DNA of 42,246 nucleotides from Lachnospiraceae bacterium. GTDB lineage: Bacteria; Bacillota; Clostridia; Lachnospirales; Lachnospiraceae. Shown one piece after another: positions 8,019 through 14,890 of this stretch. The stretch is taken from contig JAHZHB010000131.1 in assembly GCA_019420465.1 (NCBI GenBank), positions 1 through 42,246 of the forward strand, read 5' to 3'. Positions within the stretch are counted from its first letter, which is position 1. Each line of letters opens with the position of its first letter. The notes under the pieces are model-generated. The model was not told where the DNA came from and did not search any database. It saw nothing but the letters and a program-made list of their open reading frames with translations. Position numbers and translations under genes: made by a program.

Positions 8019-9782
8019 ATGAAACTGGATAACGTATTTAAAAAGAAGATCAATCAGCAGGAGAAACTGCAGGAAAAGACGGATATCGGTCCGGTGATTC
8101 CTGAGGGACTGTTGAAAAAATGTAATCTCTGCAAAGCGGCCATCCTTGCCGAGGATGCCAGAACATGGTATATCTGTCCGAAATGTGGCGGTTATTTTCA
8201 TGTCCCGGCAAGGGACAGACTGCGCATGATCGCAGATGAGGGTACCTTTGAAGAGTGGAACAAAGAAATGCCACCGGTCAATCCGATGAACTATAAGGGC
8301 TATCCGGAAAAACTGAAAAATCTGCAGGAAAAAACCGGACTTGATGAGGCTGTTCTGACCGGCAAGGCCCGGATAGAAGGATGCGAGACGGCATTGGGCA
8401 TCTGTGACGGTCGTTTTATGATGGCCAGCATGGGACACAATGTGGGAGAAAAAATCACACAGATGGTGGAACGGGCAACAAAAGAACATCTGCCGGTAGT
8501 TCTTTTCTGCTGCTCCGGCGGTGCCAGAATGCAGGAAGGTATTGTTTCACTGATGCAGATGGCGAAAACCTCTGCGGCCATAAAAAAACACAGCGATGCC
8601 GGACTTCTTTATCTGCCGGTACTGACAGATCCGACGACAGGTGGTGTGACAGCCAGTTTTGCGATGCTTGGTGATATCATTCTGGCAGAGCCCGGTGCAC
8701 TGATCGGTTTTGCAGGCCCCCGCGTGATTGAGCAGACGATGAAACAGAAGCTGCCCAAAGGCTTTCAGCGGGCAGAATTTCTGCAGGAACATGGTTTTGT
8801 GGATGAAGTCGTAAAAAGGCAGGAGATGAAGGCGGTTCTTGGCCGGTATCTGAAACTGCACGAAAGAGTAAAAGACAAAGCTGGGTCTGATACCACGACG
8901 GATGTTTTTTACGAGACACTGGAAAAGAGCACGAGCACAGAATGTAAGGAAACGAAAAAACCAAAAAAACCGGAAGAACAACGGCCAGATAAAAGCAGTA
9001 AGATGACAGCCTGGGACCGTGTCCTTCTGTCCCGAAAAAAAGACCGGCCTGTGGCCGGTATGTATATTGAGCGGCTGTTTACAGAATTCAGAGAGCAGCA
9101 TGGTGACCGCTTTTTCGGTGACGATGCTGCGATCATCGGCGGTATTGCCCGTTTTCATGGCCGCCCGGTGACTGTGATCGTGCAGCAGAAGGGCAAAACG
9201 ACCAGAGAAAATATCACCAGAAACTTTGGTATGCCAAAACCGGAAGGTTACCGTAAAGCTCTGCGCCTGATGAAGCAGGCAGAAAAGTTTCAACGGCCCG
9301 TATTCTGTATCGTAGACACTCCCGGTGCTTTCTGTGGTATGGAAGCCGAAGAGCGGGGACAGGGAGAAGCGATTGCCCGTAATCTGTACGAAATGTCCGC
9401 ACTGACGGTTCCGGTGCTTACGGTGGTAACTGGTGAGGGCGGAAGCGGTGGCGCACTGGCGATGGCCATATCGGATGAGGTCTGGATGCTGGAAAACGCG
9501 ACATATTCCATTCTGTCACCGGAAGGATTTGCCAGTATTCTGTGGAAGGATGCCAGTCGTGCTGATGAGGCAGCCGGTGTGATGAAAATGACTGCGCAGG
9601 ATGTAAAAAACAGTGGTGTCATCGAGCAGGTGATCCCGGAACCGGAAGAACTGACAGAGGAAAATCTCGAAGAGGTCATACAGGATATGGATGTGCGGAT
9701 GCAGACGTTTTTTTCAACGTATACAGCGTATGTGCCGGAAACACTGGTTGCCCGCCGGTATGAACGGTTTCGTAATATGTAA
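8019..9782 (+). CDS. accDA: Acetyl-CoA carboxyltransferase, fused beta and alpha subunits (AccD-AccA)
   Basis: The protein transfers the carboxyl group from biotin to acetyl-CoA, making malonyl-CoA. Normally AccD and AccA are separate; here one 587-residue chain holds both. Residues 1 to about 285 are AccD, with the zinc ribbon Cys35-Cys38-Cys53-Cys56 (CNLC...CPKC) and the crotonase-fold motif CCSGGARMQEG. A charged linker rich in Lys, Glu and Thr covers about 290-327. AccA starts near 328 (MTAWDRVLL) with HGDRFFGDDAAI and the GEGGSGGALA turn. Both halves look intact, so the fusion is probably functional. It is the last gene of the operon, followed at once by a terminator. Confidence 0.95.
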   Translation: MKLDNVFKKKINQQEKLQEKTDIGPVIPEGLLKKCNLCKAAILAEDARTWYICPKCGGYFHVPARDRLRMIADEGTFEEWNKEMPPVNPMNYKGYPEKLKNLQEKTGLDEAVLTGKARIEGCETALGICDGRFMMASMGHNVGEKITQMVERATKEHLPVVLFCCSGGARMQEGIVSLMQMAKTSAAIKKHSDAGLLYLPVLTDPTTGGVTASFAMLGDIILAEPGALIGFAGPRVIEQTMKQKLPKGFQRAEFLQEHGFVDEVVKRQEMKAVLGRYLKLHERVKDKAGSDTTTDVFYETLEKSTSTECKETKKPKKPEEQRPDKSSKMTAWDRVLLSRKKDRPVAGMYIERLFTEFREQHGDRFFGDDAAIIGGIARFHGRPVTVIVQQKGKTTRENITRNFGMPKPEGYRKALRLMKQAEKFQRPVFCIVDTPGAFCGMEAEERGQGEAIARNLYEMSALTVPVLTVVTGEGGSGGALAMAISDEVWMLENATYSILSPEGFASILWKDASRADEAAGVMKMTAQDVKNSGVIEQVIPEPEELTEENLEEVIQDMDVRMQTFFSTYTAYVPETLVARRYERFRNM

Positions 9783-9787
9783 GAGAG

Positions 9788-9836
9788 GGCTTTGCAAAGT
9801 AGCCGTAAGTAAACGGAATGTTGCAAAGCCTTTTTT
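9788..9836 (+). terminator. Rho-independent terminator of the fatty-acid operon
   Basis: Perfect 10-bp arms GGCTTTGCAA (9788-9797) and TTGCAAAGCC (9821-9830) are followed by TTTTTT. It starts 5 bases after the accDA stop codon. Confidence 0.9.
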
Positions 9837-9902
9837 GCTTTATGGACAGAAGACCGGGTGTGTTCTGTGAAAAAAGTACAAACAACTTCGCGGAATTAGC
9901 AA

Positions 9903-9932
9903 TTGACGCTTTCCCCCTTACAGGACTACAAT
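9903..9932 (+). promoter_or_regulatory. Promoter of the DUF4867 gene
   Basis: TTGACG (9903-9908) and TACAAT (9927-9932) are spaced by 18 bp, about 30 bp ahead of the start codon at 9963. This also argues against any coding start upstream of 9963. Confidence 0.55.
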
Positions 9933-9962
9933 AAAAGAAAATGTTTTGGGAGGGAAAGACAC

Positions 9963-10610
9963 ATGAGTCTTCATATTTATGCTGTTACAGATCCGGAGTT
10001 TGCGCCCTACGGCCGTGTCGTAGACGGTTACGATTACACAGAGCTTTTAGCCACACTGGAAAAGGTATCTCCCTGTCCGGAGGATGCCGTGATCTATGTA
10101 CCTGGAAATGATGAGCTGGAAGCGCTTCCGGTGAAAAAGGATCTGGAAAACAACTGCTACGGCGGTATGCCGATCCAGATCGGTTACTGCAACGGTACCA
10201 ATACAAAGTTAAACTGTCTGGAATACCACAGAGACAGTGAGATCAATATACCGGCCGGTCATGATGCGATCCTTCTGGTTGCCAGAAAGGATGATATCGT
10301 AGATGACAAGCTGGATACAGCCAAAGTAAAAGCTTTCTGTTGTCCGGCAGGTACGGCAGTAGAGGTATATGCAACGACCCTTCACTATGCACCCTGCAGC
10401 GCCAAAAAGGGCGAGGGATTCCGCGTGATCATCGTACTGCCAAAGGGCACGAATACAGAAATGCCGGAATTTACAGTGAAAAATGTGGAGGATGGCTGGA
10501 TGACAGCCAGAAACAAATGGCTGCTGGCCCATGCCGAGTCTTCGGAGGCGGCAGGTGGTGCCTATGTCGGACTGACCGGTGAAAATATCGATATCGCAGA
10601 TCTGATCTGA
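9963..10610 (+). CDS. DUF4867 family protein, cupin-like
   Basis: This 215-residue protein matches the DUF4867 family of Firmicutes, which has no proven function. The sequence has the look of a cupin barrel. Motif 1 is around 89-100 (YHRDSEINIPAG, with His89 and Glu93 as possible metal ligands). Motif 2 is around 128-141 (PAGTAVEVYATTLHYAPC, with His141). No signal peptide or membrane segment is present, so it is cytosolic. GGGAGGG lies before the ATG at 9963. It is preceded by its own promoter and followed by a 154-bp gap with another possible promoter, so it may be a single-gene unit. Cupins of this kind often act on sugars or small acids, but no substrate is indicated here. Confidence 0.75.
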   Translation: MSLHIYAVTDPEFAPYGRVVDGYDYTELLATLEKVSPCPEDAVIYVPGNDELEALPVKKDLENNCYGGMPIQIGYCNGTNTKLNCLEYHRDSEINIPAGHDAILLVARKDDIVDDKLDTAKVKAFCCPAGTAVEVYATTLHYAPCSAKKGEGFRVIIVLPKGTNTEMPEFTVKNVEDGWMTARNKWLLAHAESSEAAGGAYVGLTGENIDIADLI

Positions 10611-10665
10611 CACAGTATACAGCAGGTATTATAAGAAAAAACAGATAAATTCTGTATAAAGAAGC

Positions 10666-10693
10666 TTACGACAGCGGACAAACGTGATAGAAT
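10666..10693 (+). promoter_or_regulatory. Possible promoter of the TSUP/Nudix/LytTR operon
   Basis: TTACGA (10666-10671) and TAGAAT (10688-10693) are spaced by 16 bp. Both are imperfect, which would suit an activated promoter. A hairpin-capable inverted repeat follows at 10709-10739. Confidence 0.35.
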
Positions 10694-10708
10694 GTAACAT
10701 AAGATATG

Positions 10709-10739
10709 TGCACAAAAGCGGTTCCAGGCTGTTTGTGCA
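10709..10739. repeat. Inverted repeat TGCACAAA / TTTGTGCA in operon leader
   Basis: TGCACAAA at 10709-10716 is exactly inverted as TTTGTGCA at 10732-10739. It lies 25-55 bases ahead of the TSUP gene start, downstream of the probable promoter. The same TTTGTGC heptamer appears three more times in the promoter of the GH3 gene just after this operon. It may be a LytTR binding element or a leader hairpin; the sequence cannot tell them apart. Confidence 0.4.
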
Positions 10740-10764
10740 TGCACAGACAACAGGAGGAGACAAA

Positions 10765-11526
10765 ATGAGTGCACATGTGTTACAGTTTCTGATCGTTTGT
10801 CCGCTTGTGTTTTTAGCGGGTTTTATCGACGCGATCGCGGGTGGCGGCGGACTGATCTCTTTACCGGCCTATCTGATCACAGGGCTTCCGGTACATAATG
10901 CGATCGCCACGAATAAGATGAGCTCGTCTATGGGGACACTGATCGCTACGGCAAAGTATGCAAAGAGTGGATATATCCGCTGGAAGAGGGCTTTTTTCTG
11001 TACGATAGCGGCTATCATCGGTTCGACGGGGGGAGCCAGACTGGCACTTCTGATCGATGATTTCTATTTCCGGATCATTTTACTGATCGTGCTGCCGCTT
11101 ACAGCTGCATACATATTTTTGGGCAAGCCGTTTATCGGAGAAAAGAAACCGTTAAGTGAGGGAAAAACGGTGGTGCTGTCGATGCTCACGGCACTGTGTA
11201 TCGGTGTGTACGATGGCTTTTACGGACCAGGTACAGGGACATTTCTGCTGCTTTTACTGACAGGGGTAGCCCATATGCAGACCAAAGAAGCCAATGGCAT
11301 CACCAAGGTGATCAATCTGACGACTAATGTTTCGGCACTAATAGTCTTTCTGTTAAACGGAAAAGTACTGCTTCTTCTGGGAATCACGGCAGGGCTGTTC
11401 AGTATCGCCGGAAATTATCTTGGTGCCCGGTATTTTGAAAAAGGCGGTGCGGCTTCGGTTCGTCCGGTGATGCTTGTTGTGCTGGCGGTCTTTTTTGTAA
11501 AGGTACTGACAGAGATGCTACTGTAA
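10765..11526 (+). CDS. TSUP-family membrane permease (TauE/SafE)
   Basis: The protein belongs to the 4-toluene sulfonate uptake permease family (TauE/SafE domain). Characterised members move sulfite, sulfoacetate or other small organosulfur anions, but substrate varies. The 253-residue chain is almost wholly hydrophobic, with about 7-8 membrane spans. The family repeat signature AGFIDAIAGGGGLISLPAYL lies near residue 14 and the related GVYDGFYGPGTGTFLLLLL near 150. The ATG at 10765 follows GGAGGA. It is the first gene of a unit that continues 36 bp later with a double-Nudix protein and then a two-component system. Substrate unknown. Confidence 0.88.
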   Translation: MSAHVLQFLIVCPLVFLAGFIDAIAGGGGLISLPAYLITGLPVHNAIATNKMSSSMGTLIATAKYAKSGYIRWKRAFFCTIAAIIGSTGGARLALLIDDFYFRIILLIVLPLTAAYIFLGKPFIGEKKPLSEGKTVVLSMLTALCIGVYDGFYGPGTGTFLLLLLTGVAHMQTKEANGITKVINLTTNVSALIVFLLNGKVLLLLGITAGLFSIAGNYLGARYFEKGGAASVRPVMLVVLAVFFVKVLTEMLL

Positions 11527-11562
11527 CGTGAGGCAAAAAAGAGATAAAAGAGGACAGGGAAA

Positions 11563-12585
11563 ATGAGGACAGACATAAGCACGCTGTGCTATATCGAAAA
11601 AGAACATAAATATCTGATGCTGCACCGTGTGGTAAAGAAAAACGATGTGAACAAGGACAAGTGGATCGGTGTCGGTGGCCATTTCGAAGCAGATGAAAGT
11701 CCGGAGGAATGTCTTTTGCGGGAAGTATGGGAGGAAACGGGCTATACGCTGACAGACTATCGTTTCCGTGCGATCGTGACCTTTGTTTCCGGAGACGGAG
11801 TGACAGAGTATATGCATCTGTTTACAGCAAATGGATTTACCGGGGAAGCGATCCCCTGTGATGAAGGTGTGCTGGAATGGGTGGACAAGGATGACGTGTG
11901 GAATTTAAACCTATGGGAGGGTGACAAGATCTTTTTCCGGCTGCTGGAAGAGACAAAGGAGTTCTTTTCACTCAAACTGGTGTATGACGGTCACAGTCAT
12001 CTGGTATCGGCAGTGTTAAACGGACAGCCGATGGAGCTTTTTGATATTTTAAATGAAGACGGCACCAGGAGTGGTATCGTAAAGGAGAGAGGGGTGGCAC
12101 ACCGTGAGGGTGCGCTGCACGGCACTGTCCATATGTGGATCGTCCGGAAAAAGGAGACTGGCTTTGATGTACTTTTGCAGAAACGAAGTGAGTTCAAAGA
12201 CTCCAATCCGGGTGACTACGATATTTCTTCGGCCGGACATATCACGGCGGGAGATGAGCCTCTGACGGCAGCCGTCAGAGAGATGCAGGAAGAGCTGGGG
12301 CTTAAAGTGACACCAGAACAGCTGCACTATGTGGGTATCCATCGCGGGGCCTTTGAAGCTGTATTTCACGGACGGATGTTTAAGGATAATGAGCTGAGTT
12401 CGGTGTATGTTTATACGGAACCGGTGGACGAAGGCATGCTGACATTGCAGGAAGAAGAGGTGGAAGAGGTCCGCTGGATGGATTATGAAGAATGCCACCG
12501 CCGGATTCTGGCCGGCACATTGCCGAACTGTATCTATGAGGATGAGTTTCGGATGGTGGGAGAATATCTGAAAAACGCTGGATAA
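11563..12585 (+). CDS. Protein with two Nudix hydrolase domains
   Basis: A 340-residue protein joins two Nudix domains. The first (about 3-135) resembles MutT/8-oxo-dGTP diphosphatase proteins and has a perfect Nudix box from Gly39 to Tyr61 (GX5EX7REUXEEXGU). The second (about 185-335) resembles the YfcD/isopentenyl-diphosphate-isomerase-like branch, and its box runs from Gly225 to Leu247, with Asp231 where Glu is usual and REMQEELGL intact. Both could bind metal and split a nucleoside- or other X-linked diphosphate. No signal peptide. It lies in an operon between a TSUP permease and a LytTR/GHKL system. Substrates are unknown; the fusion suggests two related housecleaning or signalling activities in one chain. 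Confidence 0.85.
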   Translation: MRTDISTLCYIEKEHKYLMLHRVVKKNDVNKDKWIGVGGHFEADESPEECLLREVWEETGYTLTDYRFRAIVTFVSGDGVTEYMHLFTANGFTGEAIPCDEGVLEWVDKDDVWNLNLWEGDKIFFRLLEETKEFFSLKLVYDGHSHLVSAVLNGQPMELFDILNEDGTRSGIVKERGVAHREGALHGTVHMWIVRKKETGFDVLLQKRSEFKDSNPGDYDISSAGHITAGDEPLTAAVREMQEELGLKVTPEQLHYVGIHRGAFEAVFHGRMFKDNELSSVYVYTEPVDEGMLTLQEEEVEEVRWMDYEECHRRILAGTLPNCIYEDEFRMVGEYLKNAG

Positions 12586-12651
12586 GAAAAAGTATGTATG
12601 GTAAGGTAAGAAAAATACACTGAGACCATGCAAAAGATGCAGGGGGATGAC

Positions 12652-13359
12652 ATGATAAAGATTGCCATTGTGGAAGATGAGGATATGTATGTGCAGCAGT
12701 TCACAGGATATCTGAAAGAATACCAGAAAACCTGTGAAGAAGAACTGGATGTCACCGTATATCGTGACGGAGACGGCATCGTAGAAGACTATAAGGCGCA
12801 GTTTGATATTATCCTGATGGATATCCAGATGCGGTTCATGGACGGTATGTCAGCAGCTGAGGAGATACGAAAGGTCGATTCAGAGGTCGTCATCATGTTT
12901 ATTACGAATATGACGCAGTATGCGATCCGCGGCTATGAGGTAGATGCCCTGGATTATATTTTAAAGCCGGTATCGTACTTTGCCTTTACGCAGAAGCTTG
13001 GCCGGGCGATCGCCAGGATCAGCAGAAGAAACGACCAGCAGATCACGATACCGGTAAAGGGCGGCATCGTGCGTCTGAAAGTTTCAGATATATATTATGT
13101 AGAAAGCGTTGGTCACAATCTGATCTATCACGGCACTCTGGGGGACTATACATCGCCGGGAACGATGAAGCAGGCTGAAGAAAGCCTGACAGGTTCCGGA
13201 TTTTCACGTGCGAACAAATGTTATCTGATCAATATGAAGCATGTGGACGGCATCCGGGATAAGTGTGCGATCGTGCATGGGCAGTCGCTGCAGATCAGCC
13301 GTCCGAGACTTAATGCATTTATGCAGGATCTGACAAAATACTGGGGAGAAAAGACATGA
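12652..13359 (+). CDS. LytTR-family response regulator
   Basis: A 235-residue regulator of the AgrA/LytR type. The receiver domain spans 1-120 with acidic residues EDED at 8-11, the phosphorylated Asp57 in ILMDIQM and Lys106 in ILKP. The LytTR DNA-binding domain covers about 135-235, including YYVESVGHNLIYH and the C-terminal INMKHVDGI. LytTR proteins bind two direct repeats about two helical turns apart. An in-frame ATG at 12628 exists, but the ATG at 12652 after AGGGGGATGAC gives the expected N-terminus. The stop overlaps the kinase start by 4 bp (ATGA), so the pair is coupled. Confidence 0.93.
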   Translation: MIKIAIVEDEDMYVQQFTGYLKEYQKTCEEELDVTVYRDGDGIVEDYKAQFDIILMDIQMRFMDGMSAAEEIRKVDSEVVIMFITNMTQYAIRGYEVDALDYILKPVSYFAFTQKLGRAIARISRRNDQQITIPVKGGIVRLKVSDIYYVESVGHNLIYHGTLGDYTSPGTMKQAEESLTGSGFSRANKCYLINMKHVDGIRDKCAIVHGQSLQISRPRLNAFMQDLTKYWGEKT

Positions 13360-14690
13360 CACAGGTACCTTTACAGATGTATATGGCAGATATACCCCGG
13401 TGCTTTACGGCACTGGCAGAGTGGCTGGCCTGTATGCTTTGCATTATGGAAGTGAAACGAAGGATCACAGGCTGGAAACTGTATACTGTCTGCGCGGGCA
13501 CACTGGTTTTGCAGACGGCCTTTCTGGAACTGACAACGGGACTGCAAAATTTCTGCTGGATCTTATGCATGGCGGCAGCAGTCGGGATCATGTACGGGTT
13601 TATCTGGCTCTGCTGCGATGTGACGGCAAAGGATGCCGGCTATATGTGCGCCAGAGCCTTTGTTGTGGCAGAATTTGCCGCTTCGCTGGAATGGCAGATG
13701 GACTGCTACAGCTATTATGTCTTCGGGATGACAGCGAAAGGCTACCATATTTTCTGGCTTGCCCTGATCTATGGCGTAGTTTACGGACTGGTGGAACTGT
13801 TTTTCCGGAAATGCGCAAAGACAGAGGGGGAGCTGCATGTGACAAACAGGGAGTTCCTTCCGTATCTGACGATCGCGCTGGCAGTTTTTCTGATCAGCAA
13901 TATGGGTTTTGTGTTTAAAACCACACCATTCAGCGGTCCGTATATGCTGCAGATCTGTACGGTCCGCACACTGATCGATTTTGGAGGTGTTGCGATCATG
14001 TATGCCTACCATGTACAGCGGATGGATCTTCGGGTACGTCACGAGCTTGAAAGTATGCAGTCGATCCTGCATAATCAGTATGTGCAGTACCAGCAGTCCC
14101 AGGAAGCCATGGATATCATCAATTACAAATATCATGATCTGAAGCATCATATCATCGCACTGCGGGCCGAGGAGGATCAGGAAAAGAGAGCTGCCTACCT
14201 CGACCGGATGGAAGAAGAGATCAAAACCTATGAAGCACAGAACAAGACCGGAAACAAGGTGCTGGATACGCTTCTGACGTCCAAGAATCTGTTTTGCATG
14301 AAAAATCATATCTCCATGACCAGTGTGGTGGACGGTACGCTTTTTGATTTTATGGATGTCATGGATATCTGCTCGATCTTTGGCAATGCACTGGACAATG
14401 CGATCGAATGTGAAAAAAAGATCAGTGCATGGGAGAAGCGTCTGATCCATGTGTCGGCCTTTTCTCAGAAAAACTTTCTGATCATCCGGTTTGAAAACTA
14501 CTGTGAGAATGAGCTGCAGTTTGACACGGAGCTTCCGGTCACCACAAAGGATGACGGACAGTTTCACGGCTATGGTTTAAAGAGCCTGCGTTATACCGTT
14601 CACAAGTACGGCGGAGAAGTGAATATCAACGTGGAGGATGACTGGTTCACGCTGAAAATTCTGATCCCCATGGAAATGAAGCAGGAATGA
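13356..14690 (+). CDS. GHKL-type sensor histidine kinase, AgrC-like
   Basis: The partner kinase of the LytTR regulator, 444 residues. The first 220 residues form about six membrane spans with no extracellular domain of note, as in AgrC-like sensors of peptides or membrane signals. A dimerisation helix follows, with YKYHDLKHH (His260 the likely phosphorylation site). The GHKL ATPase domain covers about 340-440 with N box NALDNAIEC and the GYGLKSLRYTVHKYGG lid and G box. No peptide pheromone precursor or AgrB-like peptidase is visible nearby, so the input signal is unknown. It is the last gene of the TSUP operon. Confidence 0.92.
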   Translation: MTQVPLQMYMADIPRCFTALAEWLACMLCIMEVKRRITGWKLYTVCAGTLVLQTAFLELTTGLQNFCWILCMAAAVGIMYGFIWLCCDVTAKDAGYMCARAFVVAEFAASLEWQMDCYSYYVFGMTAKGYHIFWLALIYGVVYGLVELFFRKCAKTEGELHVTNREFLPYLTIALAVFLISNMGFVFKTTPFSGPYMLQICTVRTLIDFGGVAIMYAYHVQRMDLRVRHELESMQSILHNQYVQYQQSQEAMDIINYKYHDLKHHIIALRAEEDQEKRAAYLDRMEEEIKTYEAQNKTGNKVLDTLLTSKNLFCMKNHISMTSVVDGTLFDFMDVMDICSIFGNALDNAIECEKKISAWEKRLIHVSAFSQKNFLIIRFENYCENELQFDTELPVTTKDDGQFHGYGLKSLRYTVHKYGGEVNINVEDDWFTLKILIPMEMKQE

Positions 14691-14722
14691 CTTTGGATTT
14701 ACGTGGATTTTGCTGGCATTTT

Positions 14723-14834
14723 GCACAAAAACCACAAATAAAAATTGAATAGGTTTCACAACAACGAAACAATTTGTGCAGAAAAACGGCAGTTTGTGCG
14801 TAAAAGCGTACAGCGCCGTTTTTTCTGTTATACT
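14723..14834 (+). promoter_or_regulatory. GH3 promoter with repeated TTTGTGC sites
   Basis: TTTGTGC occurs as direct repeats at 14773-14779 and 14793-14799, 20 bp apart (two helix turns), and inverted as GCACAAA at 14723-14729. A -10 box TATACT lies at 14829-14834, while the expected -35 position (about 14806-14811, GCGTAC) is very poor. Direct repeats spaced like this ahead of a weak -35 are what a LytTR activator usually needs. Binding is inferred. Confidence 0.45.
14782..14824 (+). terminator. Terminator of the LytTR/GHKL operon
   Basis: Arms AAAAACGGC (14782-14790) and GCCGTTTTT (14815-14823) pair perfectly around a 24-base loop and end in a T tract. It sits inside the next gene's promoter region, so one of the TTTGTGC repeats falls in its loop. 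Confidence 0.6.
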
Positions 14835-14890
14835 GCCTGCAGATGGTAAAGCTTTTGCCATAAAAGAATTTCCAGGGAGGAGAAGAGAAA

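Noticed and set aside
13563..14567. 334-codon minus-strand frame across the GHKL kinase gene
   Set aside because: Fully antisense to a well-supported kinase, no ribosome site and no recognisable domain.
12652..14690. Complete agr-type quorum sensing locus
   Set aside because: The regulator and kinase are of the AgrA/AgrC type, but no AgrB-like peptidase or short pheromone precursor lies in or beside the operon.
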